A model generated the notes under the pieces. That model worked only from the letters and a program-made list of their open reading frames with translations. It was not told the origin of the DNA and did no database searches. Of a DNA stretch of 64,000 nucleotides, positions 27,587 through 36,066 are shown piece by piece (the first letter of the stretch is position 1; each line of letters begins with the position of its first letter). A program made the position numbers and the translations under genes. The stretch spans positions 682,001 through 746,000 of the forward strand of contig NZ_JAJQXW010000002.1 of the NCBI RefSeq assembly GCF_021246445.1, written 5' to 3'. The stretch comes from Rhabdothermincola salaria (GTDB taxonomy: Bacteria > Actinomycetota > Acidimicrobiia > Acidimicrobiales > Acidimicrobilacustridaceae).

Positions 27587-29017
27587 ATGGCCAAGGCTCG
27601 ATCGGTGTTCCGCTGTCAGGACTGCGGAGGCACCGCGCCCAAGTGGGTGGGCCGCTGCCCCACGTGCGAGGCGTGGAACACCCTCGTCGAGGAGCGCGTC
27701 GTGCCCGCCGCCGGCGGCGCCGACGCGGGCACCCTGTCCCCGCCGGCGGTGCCCCTGCCCATCTCCGAGGTCGACGTCGACCAGTGGGTGGTGCGCCCCA
27801 CCGGGGTGGGCGAGCTCGACCGGGTGCTCGGCGGTGGGCTGGTACCGGGGTCGGTCACCCTCCTCGGCGGCGAGCCCGGCATCGGCAAGTCCACCCTGCT
27901 GTTGCAGGCCATGGCGGCGGTGGCCGCCGGCGGCACCACCGTCTTGTACGTCTCGGCCGAGGAGTCCACCCAGCAGGTCCGCATGCGGGCCGAGCGGCTG
28001 GGCACCCTCACGCCGTCGTTGTACCTGGCCTCGGAGACGGCCCTGCCCCACATCATCGGCTTCCTCGACGAGCTGTCGCCGGAGCTGCTCGTCGTCGACT
28101 CCATCCAGACCGTCTTCGACCCGGAGCTCGGTTCGGCCCCCGGCTCGGTGGGCCAGGTCCGCGAGTGCGCCGCCCGGTTGGTCGGCGAGGCCAAGCGGCG
28201 GGGGCTGGCCACCGTGCTCGTCGGCCACGTCACCAAGGAGGGCGGGTTGGCCGGGCCCCGGGTGCTCGAGCACGTGGTCGACACCGTCCTGGCCTTCGAG
28301 GGCGAGCGCCACCACGCCCTGCGCCTGCTGCGGGCGGTCAAGCACCGCTTCGGGCCCACCGACCAGTTGGGCCTGTTCGAGATGACCGGCGACGGCATGG
28401 TCGGCGTGCCCGATCCCAGCCGGCTCTTCCTGGCCGACCGGCGCCAGGGCGTCTCGGGGTCGGTGGTCGTGCCCACCATCGAAGGGCACCGGCCATTGCT
28501 GGTCGAGCTGCAGGCCCTCGTCACGCCGTCGTCGCTGCCCAGCCCGCGTCGCTCCGCCCAGGGCGTCGACAACGGTCGCCTCTCGCTGCTGATCGCCGTG
28601 CTGGCCGAGCGCAGCGGGCTGCGCCTGGCCGAGTTCGACGTCTACGCCCTCGCCGTCGGGGGCGTGAAGGTCGTCGAGCCCGGAGCCGATCTCGGCCTGG
28701 CCCTGGCGTTGGCCTCGGCTCTCACCGGCGAAGCCGTCCCGGCCGGGCTGGTGGTGTGCGGCGAGGTCGGTCTCGGTGGCGAGCTGCGCCAGGTCTCCCA
28801 GAGCGACCGGCGACTGGCCGAGGCCGCCCGTCTCGGCTTCCACCGGGCGATCGTGCCCCGGTTGGCCCCCGACGGCGATGGGTCCATCGAGCTCGTGCGC
28901 GTCGAGACCCTCGCCGAGGCGGTGGCCGCGGCCGGGCTCCTGCCCGCCGGCGGGTCCTCTCCGTCCCCGTCGGTCCCCGCCGGGAGGTCCGTGCCCTCAC
29001 CGGACGAGCCGTTCTGA
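27587..29017 (+). CDS. radA: DNA repair protein RadA
   Basis: RecA-like branch-migration helicase in recombinational repair. The N-terminal Cys4 zinc finger is FRCQDCGGTAPKWVGRCPTC (residues 8-27). The RecA core has Walker A GGEPGIGKST near 94-103 and LLVVDSIQTVFDPE as Walker B. The RadA-specific KNRFG motif appears as KHRFG. The C-terminal part is Lon-protease-like without a catalytic function (SGLRLAEFDVYALAVGGVKV). It has 476 residues. disA follows after about 20 nt, the same radA-disA order as in Bacillus and Mycobacterium; RadA is known to restrain DisA activity there. Confidence 0.96.
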   Translation: MAKARSVFRCQDCGGTAPKWVGRCPTCEAWNTLVEERVVPAAGGADAGTLSPPAVPLPISEVDVDQWVVRPTGVGELDRVLGGGLVPGSVTLLGGEPGIGKSTLLLQAMAAVAAGGTTVLYVSAEESTQQVRMRAERLGTLTPSLYLASETALPHIIGFLDELSPELLVVDSIQTVFDPELGSAPGSVGQVRECAARLVGEAKRRGLATVLVGHVTKEGGLAGPRVLEHVVDTVLAFEGERHHALRLLRAVKHRFGPTDQLGLFEMTGDGMVGVPDPSRLFLADRRQGVSGSVVVPTIEGHRPLLVELQALVTPSSLPSPRRSAQGVDNGRLSLLIAVLAERSGLRLAEFDVYALAVGGVKVVEPGADLGLALALASALTGEAVPAGLVVCGEVGLGGELRQVSQSDRRLAEAARLGFHRAIVPRLAPDGDGSIELVRVETLAEAVAAAGLLPAGGSSPSPSVPAGRSVPSPDEPF

Positions 29018-29025
29018 ACGGGAAC

Positions 29026-29031
29026 TAGACT
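29026..29031 (+). promoter_or_regulatory. Candidate -10 element (TAGACT) of disA
   Basis: TAGACT ends 7 nt before the disA ATG, as at radA. disA may thus be transcribed separately and leaderless as well as from radA. Confidence 0.4.
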
Positions 29032-29037
29032 CCGCGG

Positions 29038-30114
29038 ATGCCCCGGCGACGCAGTGAGGCGATGCTCGACGCCCTCGGTGCCGTCGCGCCGGGGAAGCCG
29101 CTGCGTGAGGGCCTCGACCGCATCCTGCAGTCGGGCATGGGTGCTCTGATCGTCGTGGCCGACGGTCCCGAGGTGCTCAACATCTGCTCGGGCGGGTTCC
29201 TGCTCGACGCCGCGTTCAGCCCGCAGCGCCTCTCGGAGCTGGCCAAGATGGACGGCGCCATCGTGTTGGCCCCCGATGCCAGCCGGATCGCCCGGGCCAA
29301 CGTCCACCTGGTCCCGAACCCCAACGTGCCCACGTCCGAGACCGGCACCCGTCACCGCACCGCCGAGCGGGTGGCGCGGTCCATCAACGTGCCGGTGATC
29401 TCGGTGTCCGAGGACATGTCGATCATCGCCGTGTACGTGGCCGACACCAAGCAGCAGCTGGTGCCCATCCCCCGGCTGCTCGACCGGGCCAACCAGGCCC
29501 TGCGCACCCTCGAGCGCTACAAGGACCGTCTGGTCGAGGTGTCGGCCAACCTGTCGGCGCTCGAGGTCGAGGACCTCGTCACCCTGCGCGACGTGGTCAT
29601 GTTGTTGCAGCGCACCGAGATGGTGCTGCGCATCGCCGAGGAGATCGAAGGCGACATCGTCGAGCTCGGGGCCGACGGTCGCCTGGTGCGCCTCCAGCTC
29701 GAGGAGGTCCTCGCCGGCGTCGACGACGAGCGCCGCCTGGTGGTGCTCGACTACCTCCACGAGGAGAACGACTGGCACCTCGAACAGGCCATGGAGGGGC
29801 TGGCCCGTCTCGACACCGAGATGCTGCTCGACATGAAGGCCGTGGCCGAGGTCCTGCACCTGCCCGACGGCGCCGCGGTCGACCTCGACGATCCGGTGCA
29901 GCCCAAGGGGCACCGCATGCTGGCCCGCATCCCCCGCCTGCCCGACTCGGTCATCGAGGCCATCGTCGATCGCTTCGGCACCCTGGCCACCATCATGCGG
30001 GCCACCATCGCCGACCTCGAAGGGGTCGACGGCGTCGGCGACCACCGGGCCAAGGCCATCAAGGACGGATTGTCCCGCCTGGCCGAGGCCAGCATCCTCG
30101 ATCACTACAGCTGA
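29038..30114 (+). CDS. disA: DNA integrity scanning diadenylate cyclase
   Basis: Makes c-di-AMP from two ATP and scans DNA for branched structures. The DAC domain active-site motifs are DGA at 72-74 and RHRT at 105-108 (in GTRHRTAERVA). A long helical spine (YKDRLVEVSANLSALEVEDLV and onward) and a C-terminal HhH domain with GVDGVGDHRAKAIKDGL complete the family architecture. It has 358 residues, as usual. No ydaO-type c-di-AMP riboswitch was noticed in the window. The core gene order breaks after this gene: carD follows only 15 kb later. Confidence 0.97.
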   Translation: MPRRRSEAMLDALGAVAPGKPLREGLDRILQSGMGALIVVADGPEVLNICSGGFLLDAAFSPQRLSELAKMDGAIVLAPDASRIARANVHLVPNPNVPTSETGTRHRTAERVARSINVPVISVSEDMSIIAVYVADTKQQLVPIPRLLDRANQALRTLERYKDRLVEVSANLSALEVEDLVTLRDVVMLLQRTEMVLRIAEEIEGDIVELGADGRLVRLQLEEVLAGVDDERRLVVLDYLHEENDWHLEQAMEGLARLDTEMLLDMKAVAEVLHLPDGAAVDLDDPVQPKGHRMLARIPRLPDSVIEAIVDRFGTLATIMRATIADLEGVDGVGDHRAKAIKDGLSRLAEASILDHYS

Positions 30115-30169
30115 GGCCTCGGGGTCGCGCACTGCGCCCCGAGCGGCGCGTCGGTGCCAGGATCGGGGG

Positions 30170-30823
30170 ATGCGCATCACACTGCCCTCCGGCACCGCGG
30201 CCGCCCTCGCCCGCCCCGACGGGGCCGAGCGAGGCCTCGTGGTCATCCCCGACATCATGGGCCTGCGCCCGCTCTTCGACGACATGGTCGATCGCCTGGC
30301 CGCCGACACCGGCTGGGCGGTGTGCGCCGCGGAACCCTTCGCCGGCCACGAGGACTGGACCATCGAGCAGCGCATGGGCGGCGGGGTGGCCGACGTGGGC
30401 GACGAACGGGTGCTCGGCGACGTGGTCGCCGCCGCCGAGGCCACCGGCTGCGACACGGTCGGGGTCATCGGCTTCTGCATGGGCGGCATGTTCACCTTCA
30501 AGGCCGCGGCCACGGGTCGGTTCCACCGCGCCGTCGGCTTCTACGGGATGATCCGCCTGCCCGAGCCGTGGCGAGGGCCGTCGCTGGCCGAGCCGCTCGA
30601 CGCCCTGGCCTCTCCCGAGCGCTGCCCGACCATGGCCGTCATCGGCACGGTCGATCCGTACACCCCGCCACAGGACGTGGCCGACGCCGAGGCCCTCGGC
30701 GTGCACGTGGTGCGCTACGAAGGCGCCGACCACGGGTTCGTGCACGACCCCAGCCGACCGGCGCACCGGGCCGACGACGCGGCCGACGCCTGGCAGCGCA
30801 CCCTGGAGTTCCTGGGCACCTGA
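30170..30823 (+). CDS. Dienelactone hydrolase family protein
   Basis: A 217-residue alpha/beta hydrolase of the dienelactone hydrolase type. The catalytic triad is Cys in IGFCMGGMFTF, Asp in IGTVDPYTPP and His in GADHGFVHD, the Cys/Asp/His set that distinguishes this family from serine hydrolases. The N-terminal strand with VVIPDIMGLRP provides the oxyanion hole. Without chlorocatechol genes nearby, the true substrate is uncertain. It begins 56 nt after disA and marks the left end of the accessory block. Confidence 0.88.
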   Translation: MRITLPSGTAAALARPDGAERGLVVIPDIMGLRPLFDDMVDRLAADTGWAVCAAEPFAGHEDWTIEQRMGGGVADVGDERVLGDVVAAAEATGCDTVGVIGFCMGGMFTFKAAATGRFHRAVGFYGMIRLPEPWRGPSLAEPLDALASPERCPTMAVIGTVDPYTPPQDVADAEALGVHVVRYEGADHGFVHDPSRPAHRADDAADAWQRTLEFLGT

Positions 30824-30838
30824 CCCGGTCCCATCCGA

Positions 30839-30861
30839 CCCGCCCCCGTCGTAGGGGTGGG
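30839..30861. terminator. Bidirectional hairpin between convergent genes
   Basis: Arms CCCGCCCC (30839-30846) and GGGGTGGG (30854-30861) pair over 8 bp with one G-T around a 7-nt loop, midway between the convergent hydrolase and dehydrogenase genes. There is no T-run. Confidence 0.5.
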
Positions 30862-30866
30862 CCTGG

Positions 30867-31802
30867 TCAGGGTTGGAGGACGACCTTGATGGCGCCGGCG
30901 GCCCGATCGGCCGCGGTGCGGAAGGCCTCGGCGGCCTCGTCGAGCCCGAAGCGATGGGTGATGACGGTGTCGGCGATCTCGGGGTCGCGGGCGAGGAGCT
31001 CGGCCGCCTCGTCCACCTCGCGTCGGCCGTGGTGGTCGCCGTAGGCCATGGCCCCCACCCACGACAGCTCCTTGACCAGCGTGACGGCGCCGGGCGCGGG
31101 TAGCAGCCCGTGGTACACGCCGAGCAGCACGATGCGGGCTCCCGGTGTGGCCAGCTCTGCGCCGCGGGCCAGGCCGGACTCGCTGCCGGCGGCGTCGATC
31201 ACGATGTCGTACGACCCCGAGGGGGAGCCCGCTCCGAGGCGCTCGCCCGCGTGGCGCTGGTGGGGATGGCGGGACTCGAGGTCGACCTCGGCGCCCAGGT
31301 GGCGCAGGGCGGCGACGGCCAGCAGCCCGATCGATCCACCGCCCACGACGACCACCCGCTGACCGGGCTGCGTCTCGGCGCGCACGGCCCCGTGCCACGC
31401 CACGGCCGTGGGCTCGACGAGGCAGGCATCGGACACGTCGAGTCCTGGGGGCAACGGGACCAAGGCGGAGCGGCGGACGCGGGCCTGGTCGGCCAGGCCG
31501 CCGTCGACGAAGATCCCGAGGTTGGCGTGGTCGCCCACGCAGCGCTGGCGATGGCCCGCCGCACACTGCCCGCAGCTCCCGCAGGGCATCAGGGGTTCGA
31601 CGGCGTGGGGCACGCCGTCGACGAGGCCGGCGAACTCGTGGCCCAGGGTGAAGCCTCCGAAGCCGAGGGTGACGAAGCCGAGGTCGGTGCCGCAGATGCT
31701 CGACGTCGCGACGTCGACGACGACGTGGTCGTCGTCGGGGCCGTCGGGTGCGGGCACGTCGACGACGCGGGCCTGGTTGTCCTCGATGCGAACGGCGCGC
31801 AC
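30867..31802 (-). CDS. Zinc-dependent alcohol dehydrogenase (MDR), short form
   Basis: A 311-residue medium-chain dehydrogenase. The catalytic zinc site is in SSICGTDLGFV and LGHEFAGLVDG. The structural zinc cluster is MPCGSCGQCAAGHRQRC with four Cys. The nucleotide fold has VVVVGGGSIGLLAV. EVDLESRHPHQRHAGERLGAG replaces the usual second strand. The reading frame begins with a GTG (MRAVRIEDN). It lies 24 nt after a second dehydrogenase on the same strand, so both are probably one operon controlled by the divergent TetR regulator. Substrate unknown, presumably an alcohol or polyol. Confidence 0.85.
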   Translation of the reverse strand: MRAVRIEDNQARVVDVPAPDGPDDDHVVVDVATSSICGTDLGFVTLGFGGFTLGHEFAGLVDGVPHAVEPLMPCGSCGQCAAGHRQRCVGDHANLGIFVDGGLADQARVRRSALVPLPPGLDVSDACLVEPTAVAWHGAVRAETQPGQRVVVVGGGSIGLLAVAALRHLGAEVDLESRHPHQRHAGERLGAGSPSGSYDIVIDAAGSESGLARGAELATPGARIVLLGVYHGLLPAPGAVTLVKELSWVGAMAYGDHHGRREVDEAAELLARDPEIADTVITHRFGLDEAAEAFRTAADRAAGAIKVVLQP

Positions 31803-31826
31803 GGCGATCTCTCCTCGGTGGGGTTG

Positions 31827-32885
31827 CTACCGGTTGGCGTGGACGAGGGTGACCCGGACCGCGTCGCGATCGGGGTCGCGGCGCTCGAGCAGGGCGATGG
31901 CCTCGGGGATCTCGTCGAGGCCGACGGTGACGCCGGCCATGGTCTCGGCGTGGGCCGTTCCGTCGCGCAGCATCTCGACGGCGGTGGCCATGGACGCCGG
32001 CGTGAAGCCCGAGCCGCCGAACAGCGTGAGGCTCTTGGTGACGATGTGGTCGGTGACCAGGTCCGGGACCGGTCGGAAGTGCTTGAGGCCGGCCAGCAGG
32101 ATCCGTCCGCCGTAGCGGACCAGCTCGACCGCCTGGGGAACGGTGGCGGTGGCGGTGGTCACGTCGAACACCACGTCGGCGCCCCAGCCCTTCGTGAGGT
32201 CCCTCACCGCCTGGCCGACGTCGTCGCGGTCGACCATCAAGGTGGCGGTGGCGCCCATGGCCTCGGCCGCCCGCAGGCGCAGACCGTCCGACGAGGTGCC
32301 GGTGACGACCACCCGGTCGGCCCCCGCGGCCAGCGCGGCGGCCACCACGGCGAGGCCCTGGTGGCCCGGCCCCTGCACGACCACGGTCTCGCCCGGGTGC
32401 ACGCCGACCCGCTCCACCCAGTTCACCGCGTTGGCCAGGGGCTCGAAGACGGTGAGGGCGGCGGCCGGCCCGTCGGACGGCAGCCGATGCAGGCGGGTGC
32501 CGGCGAAGAGCTGCATGTACTCGCCGTAGCCGCCCCACAGCCCGGGCTCGCCGGCGCCGGTCATGTCGCTGTAGCCGTAGACCCGCAGGGGACCACCCGG
32601 GAGGATCTCGTCGACCCCGACCCGGTCGCCGACGGCCACGCCGAGGTCGGCGTCGGGGGCCAGCTCCACGACTCGGCCGACGGTCTCGTGCCCTGGCACC
32701 ACCGGGAAGGCGCTGGCCCCGGGGACCAGCTCGACGCCGTGGAACTGGGCGGCGTCGCTGCCGCACAGCCCCACCGCCTCGACCGCCAGCACCGCCCCGC
32801 CGGGCGGGGGTCCGGGCACGGCGAACTCCCGGATCTCGACGGTGCCGTCACCCGGGAACACCGCTGCTCGACAGGTCTGCGTCAT
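31827..32885 (-). CDS. Zinc-binding dehydrogenase (MDR)
   Basis: A 352-residue medium-chain dehydrogenase. Residues GLCGSDAAQFHG and VVPGHETVGRVVE supply the catalytic zinc ligands, but the four-Cys structural zinc loop of its neighbour is missing: the corresponding GVDEILPGGPLRVYGYSDM has no Cys. The Rossmann part is VVVQGPGHQGLAVV. I start at the ATG at 32885 (MTQTCRAAVFPG); a much longer open frame upstream overlaps the tetR gene. First gene of the dehydrogenase operon. It may accept threonine-like or sorbitol-like substrates, but this cannot be decided from sequence. Confidence 0.85.
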   Translation of the reverse strand: MTQTCRAAVFPGDGTVEIREFAVPGPPPGGAVLAVEAVGLCGSDAAQFHGVELVPGASAFPVVPGHETVGRVVELAPDADLGVAVGDRVGVDEILPGGPLRVYGYSDMTGAGEPGLWGGYGEYMQLFAGTRLHRLPSDGPAAALTVFEPLANAVNWVERVGVHPGETVVVQGPGHQGLAVVAAALAAGADRVVVTGTSSDGLRLRAAEAMGATATLMVDRDDVGQAVRDLTKGWGADVVFDVTTATATVPQAVELVRYGGRILLAGLKHFRPVPDLVTDHIVTKSLTLFGGSGFTPASMATAVEMLRDGTAHAETMAGVTVGLDEIPEAIALLERRDPDRDAVRVTLVHANR

Positions 32886-32946
32886 GGATCCCCCTCGGAG
32901 AGGCCGCCCCGGCGTTCGCCGGTCGGGCGAGCTCGGCCGACCGAGT

Positions 32947-32980
32947 CGAACGGTATCAGGGCAGGGACTGGTACCGTTCG
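32947..32980. promoter_or_regulatory. Candidate TetR operator with divergent -10 elements
   Basis: A perfect 9-bp inverted repeat, CGAACGGTA (32947-32955) and TACCGTTCG (32972-32980), with a 16-nt spacer, lies between the divergent dehydrogenase and tetR genes. Each arm contains TACCGT (a TANNNT -10) reading outward toward one gene; the right-hand one ends 8 nt before the tetR ATG. A dimer bound here would block both promoters. Confidence 0.55.
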
Positions 32981-32984
32981 GCTG

Positions 32985-33557
32985 ATGGCCGCACCCGTGG
33001 GAGTGGATCGTGACACGGTCGTGGCGGCGGCAGCGGCCCTGGTCAGCGAAGCCGGGCGGGTGGACGCGGTGAGCCTGCGCCAGGTGGCCGAACGGGTGGG
33101 GGTGCGCACCCAGAGCCTGTACGCCCACGTCGACGGGCTCGACGACCTGCGCCGGGCCCTCGCCGTGGTCGGCCTCGTACGGCTGGGCGACGCCCTCACC
33201 GATGCGGCCATCGGGCGTTCCGGCCCCGAGGCGGTCGAGGCGATCGTGCGGGCCTACGTGCGCTTCGCCCTCGACGAGCCCGGGCTCTACGACGCGACCC
33301 TGGTGGTGCCCGGCGACGACGTCGAGGTGGCGGCGACGATGACCGCGGTCGGTCGTCCCCTCAACCTGGTGTTCCGGTCCTACGGCTATGACGAGGCCGA
33401 CGCCCTGCACTGGTACCGCATCGTCTTCGCCGCCGTGCACGGCTACGCCCTCATGCGCCGCGACGGCCTGTTCACCATGCCCGCCGACCCCGACGAGACC
33501 CTCGACCGCATGATCGCCGTGTTCGTGCGGGAGCTCGAGGCCACGGCGCCGGTCTAG
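32985..33557 (+). CDS. TetR/AcrR-family transcriptional regulator
   Basis: A 190-residue repressor. The N-terminal helix-turn-helix is VSLRQVAERVGVRTQSLYAHVDGLDDLRRA at about 23-50, with the standard recognition helix and Y-x-H. The C-terminal ligand domain (YVRFALDEPGLYDATLVV, and HWYRIVFAAVHGYALMRRDG) matches the WHG-type C-terminal domain. It is divergent from the two zinc dehydrogenases and preceded by an inverted repeat, so it most likely represses both itself and that operon. Inducer unknown. Confidence 0.88.
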   Translation: MAAPVGVDRDTVVAAAAALVSEAGRVDAVSLRQVAERVGVRTQSLYAHVDGLDDLRRALAVVGLVRLGDALTDAAIGRSGPEAVEAIVRAYVRFALDEPGLYDATLVVPGDDVEVAATMTAVGRPLNLVFRSYGYDEADALHWYRIVFAAVHGYALMRRDGLFTMPADPDETLDRMIAVFVRELEATAPV

Positions 33558-33588
33558 GAACCACCGCTGGCGTGTCGGGTGGGGCGGG

Positions 33589-34182
33589 TCAGGGGCGCTC
33601 CAGCTCCAGGCGACGGGCGGTGAGCCCGGGGGCCAGGTCCTCGTCGTGGTGGCGACGGACGTGGAAGCCGTCGACGAGGGCGTCGACGACATGGGGGCGC
33701 AGGGGCCACGGCGGGCCCGACGGCTCCTCGGGGTCGGCCACGGTGATGGCCACGGCCATCAGCAACCCGCCGGGGGCCACCGTGCGGTGGATGGCCTCGA
33801 CGGCGGCGACCTGTTGTTCCGGCGCGATGGACTGCACGGTGAAGACCTCGACCACCAGGTCGAAGGCGGCGTGCCAGTCCGCGGGGAGGGCGAAGAGGTC
33901 GGCCACCTGCCAGTCGACATCGGCCTCGGGGTGGCGACGGCGGGCCCACGCCACCGCCGACGGGGCGGCGTCGAAGGCCACGACCTCGAGGCCGTGCTCG
34001 GCCAGGGCGGCCGCGTCGTCGCCCAGCCCCGAGGCCACGACCAGGGCCCGACGATGGTGGTCGGGCTCGAGGTCCGCCAACCACTCCTCGACCAGGCGGC
34101 GGGAGATGGCGTGCTGCCACGGGACGGCGGCGTCGTCGCCCTCGGCGCGGGCGTAGACGGACTCGAAGAAGTCGTCGGCCAT
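33589..34182 (-). CDS. SAM-dependent class I methyltransferase
   Basis: A 197-residue protein with a Rossmann-type methyltransferase core. Motif I is ALVVASGLGDDAAALA, slightly divergent from GxGxG; motif II ends VVAFDAAPSAVAWAR; then DVDWQVADLFALP and FDLVVEVFTVQSIAPEQ for motifs III and IV, and VAPGGLLMAVAI. The N-terminus (ADDFFESVYARAEGDDA) resembles thiopurine- or tellurite-type small-molecule methyltransferases. It lies downstream of the beta-propeller lipoprotein gene on the same strand. Substrate unknown. Confidence 0.8.
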   Translation of the reverse strand: MADDFFESVYARAEGDDAAVPWQHAISRRLVEEWLADLEPDHHRRALVVASGLGDDAAALAEHGLEVVAFDAAPSAVAWARRRHPEADVDWQVADLFALPADWHAAFDLVVEVFTVQSIAPEQQVAAVEAIHRTVAPGGLLMAVAITVADPEEPSGPPWPLRPHVVDALVDGFHVRRHHDEDLAPGLTARRLELERP

Positions 34183-34185
34183 CGC

Positions 34186-34239
34186 TCAGGCCGTCGGCCG
34201 TGATGGTGCGCCAGGCAGGCCGGTGTCGGTGTCGGTCAT
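34186..34239 (-). CDS. Possible 17-residue leader peptide upstream of the methyltransferase
   Basis: An ATG at 34239, preceded by a GAGGGGGACC ribosome binding site, opens a 17-codon frame (product MTDTDTGLPGAPSRPTA). Its TGA is 3 nt from the methyltransferase ATG, in a different frame. It may be a true small protein, or a leader that couples translation to the methyltransferase. Support is only the ribosome binding site and position. Confidence 0.3.
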   Translation of the reverse strand: MTDTDTGLPGAPSRPTA

Positions 34240-34279
34240 CGTCCGGTCCCCCTCGTGGCGGCTGGCGGTGGTGGCGCCA

Positions 34280-35977
34280 TCATCGCGGTTCGTAGCGCAC
34301 GATGCCGAAGGCGGTCGTGTGCATCACCCGGCCCTGTTCGTCGAGGTTCAGGCCCGAGAAGAGGGTGTTGTAGCGGTTGGAGCCCGTGACCCAGTGGAAG
34401 ACCGACTCACCTGTCGACCAGTCGAGGCCTTCCAGGGTCCACGCACCGTCGCGGGCGCCGACGGTGTAGAGGGTGTCGGAACCGGTGGAGACCAGGGGCA
34501 CGGCGTTGGCCGACGAGACCTCCCGGTTGACCCAGGCGGTGTCGAGGCGATCGGCGGTGGGATCCCACGCCAGCTTCTGCAGGCCCTTGGGGGTGAAGTC
34601 GGGGTCGGCCCCGGCGTAGCCGGCGAGGATGCGGGTGGCGGCCGGCGGGAAGCCATCGGGGATCGAGGAGGGGTCGTTGTTGACGACCAGCGCCCCGTAC
34701 CCGCCGACGACCACCGACTGCTCGGTCTGCACGGCGGTGCGGGTGGGGTCGCCGATGTCGGCTCGGACCTGCCCGGCGATGCGCTCGCTCGGTGCGCCCT
34801 CGGGGGGCGTCCAGCCGGCCGGGATCTCGTCGCGCCACATCAGCACCACGTTCATCACGTCCTCGCCGTCGGTGAACACCACGAACCGGTCGGCGTCGGG
34901 GCCGAAGCCCATGAGCGACGGGGTGGCCCCCGACCCGTTGCCCGAGCCGTTGCGGTAGGGGGCCGTCCACGCCCCGTCGGCCGGGTCGGTGGACAGCGAC
35001 GAGCCGTCCCAGACCACCTTGTGGGCGTGGTCGAGGGAGAGGGCGTAGATCCCGCCGTCGTCATCGACGGCCACGCTGTTGCGCACCCAGTCCGCTTGCC
35101 CGGCTCGGCGGCCCTCGGCCCCCATCTGCTCGTTGTGGGCCGGCGCGGCCTCGCCCCCGGGGAGTCGTACCGCCTGGTGGGAGGAGAAGTCGCGAGCCGC
35201 GACGACGATCCACCCTTCGTCGGTGATCATCACCAGGTGGCCGTCGAAGGTGAGGTTGGCGCCGGCGAAGGACCCGGTCACCTCGGCGGGCCGGGCGAAG
35301 GTGGCGGCCAGCTCGATGGGAGAGGCCGGGTCGTCGGGGTCGACGTCTCGATAGGCGAGGATCGACTCGGCACCGCCGACGAAGAGGGTGTTGTCCCGGT
35401 CGAGCAGGTAGTACACACCGCTCAAGCCGGTGAGGTACTGCGCAGCCAGGCCGATGCCGGCATCCGCGAGGGCTCGTCCCTCGAGGCCGTCGAGCTCGGC
35501 GATGTGGGCGTCGGCCATCTCCGAGGTGACGGGCTCCTTGTCCGGCAAGGGCAGCTCGGCGAGCACCTCGAGGGTCTCGGCGTCGAGCTTGGAGATCCGA
35601 TCGCCGCCGTTGCTCCAGATCACCCGACGTCCGTCGGGATAGGTGGGGGAGATGGCCAGGCCGAAGTGGGCCGGTCCGAGGTGGGTGTAGGTGAGCTCGT
35701 CGGGTGAGAGGGTGGCCGTGGGGCCGGTGGGGCCGGCGACGGTCATCGAGTCGGTCTGGGCGCTGTCGAAGTGGCCGATGGGCACGACGGAGTCGGCCAG
35801 GAACGGGTTGACCGGGGGATCGCCGGCAGCGGTCGTGGTGGAGGGTTCGACTGCGGGCTCGGACGCGTCGGTCGGCGACGTGCTGTCGCCGCTGTCGGAG
35901 CAGGCTCCGGCGGTCAGGGCCAGCACGGCGAGCAGCGCCGTGGCCCGCCGTCGGGTGGCGGTGGATCGAGCGGTCAT
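34280..35977 (-). CDS. Putative lipoprotein with beta-propeller-like repeats
   Basis: I recognise no named family for this 565-residue protein. The N-terminus is basic, then hydrophobic, ending in the lipobox LALTAGACSDS, so it is probably lipid-anchored outside the cell. A Ser/Thr/Pro linker follows. The rest consists of repeated beta-rich segments with an Asp-Gly turn, such as RVIWSNGGDRISKLDAETLEV, NTLFVGGAESILAYRD and GGIYALSLDHAHKVVWDG, which suggests a PQQ-like or related beta-propeller. It is divergent from a MarR regulator across a short palindrome-containing gap, which may control it. No enzymatic motif is obvious. Confidence 0.6.
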   Translation of the reverse strand: MTARSTATRRRATALLAVLALTAGACSDSGDSTSPTDASEPAVEPSTTTAAGDPPVNPFLADSVVPIGHFDSAQTDSMTVAGPTGPTATLSPDELTYTHLGPAHFGLAISPTYPDGRRVIWSNGGDRISKLDAETLEVLAELPLPDKEPVTSEMADAHIAELDGLEGRALADAGIGLAAQYLTGLSGVYYLLDRDNTLFVGGAESILAYRDVDPDDPASPIELAATFARPAEVTGSFAGANLTFDGHLVMITDEGWIVVAARDFSSHQAVRLPGGEAAPAHNEQMGAEGRRAGQADWVRNSVAVDDDGGIYALSLDHAHKVVWDGSSLSTDPADGAWTAPYRNGSGNGSGATPSLMGFGPDADRFVVFTDGEDVMNVVLMWRDEIPAGWTPPEGAPSERIAGQVRADIGDPTRTAVQTEQSVVVGGYGALVVNNDPSSIPDGFPPAATRILAGYAGADPDFTPKGLQKLAWDPTADRLDTAWVNREVSSANAVPLVSTGSDTLYTVGARDGAWTLEGLDWSTGESVFHWVTGSNRYNTLFSGLNLDEQGRVMHTTAFGIVRYEPR

Positions 35978-36024
35978 GGGCCCCTTCCGGCTCGGCTCCC
36001 CCGAGCCGGTGCCTTTCCAACTAC

Positions 36025-36043
36025 CTTTCTAGCAAGATAGTGT
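36025..36043 (+). promoter_or_regulatory. Candidate MarR operator and -10 element
   Basis: CTTTCTAGCAAG (36025-36036) is an imperfect palindrome centred on CTAG with 10 of 12 symmetric positions, typical in size for a MarR site. It directly precedes TAGTGT (36038-36043), a candidate -10 of the marR gene. It lies between the divergent lipoprotein and marR genes. Confidence 0.45.
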
Positions 36044-36066
36044 CGGGACGTCGACACTGGAGGGAC

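Noticed and set aside
29000-29040. c-di-AMP riboswitch near disA
   Set aside because: The gap between radA and disA is only about 20 nt and holds no ydaO-type structure.
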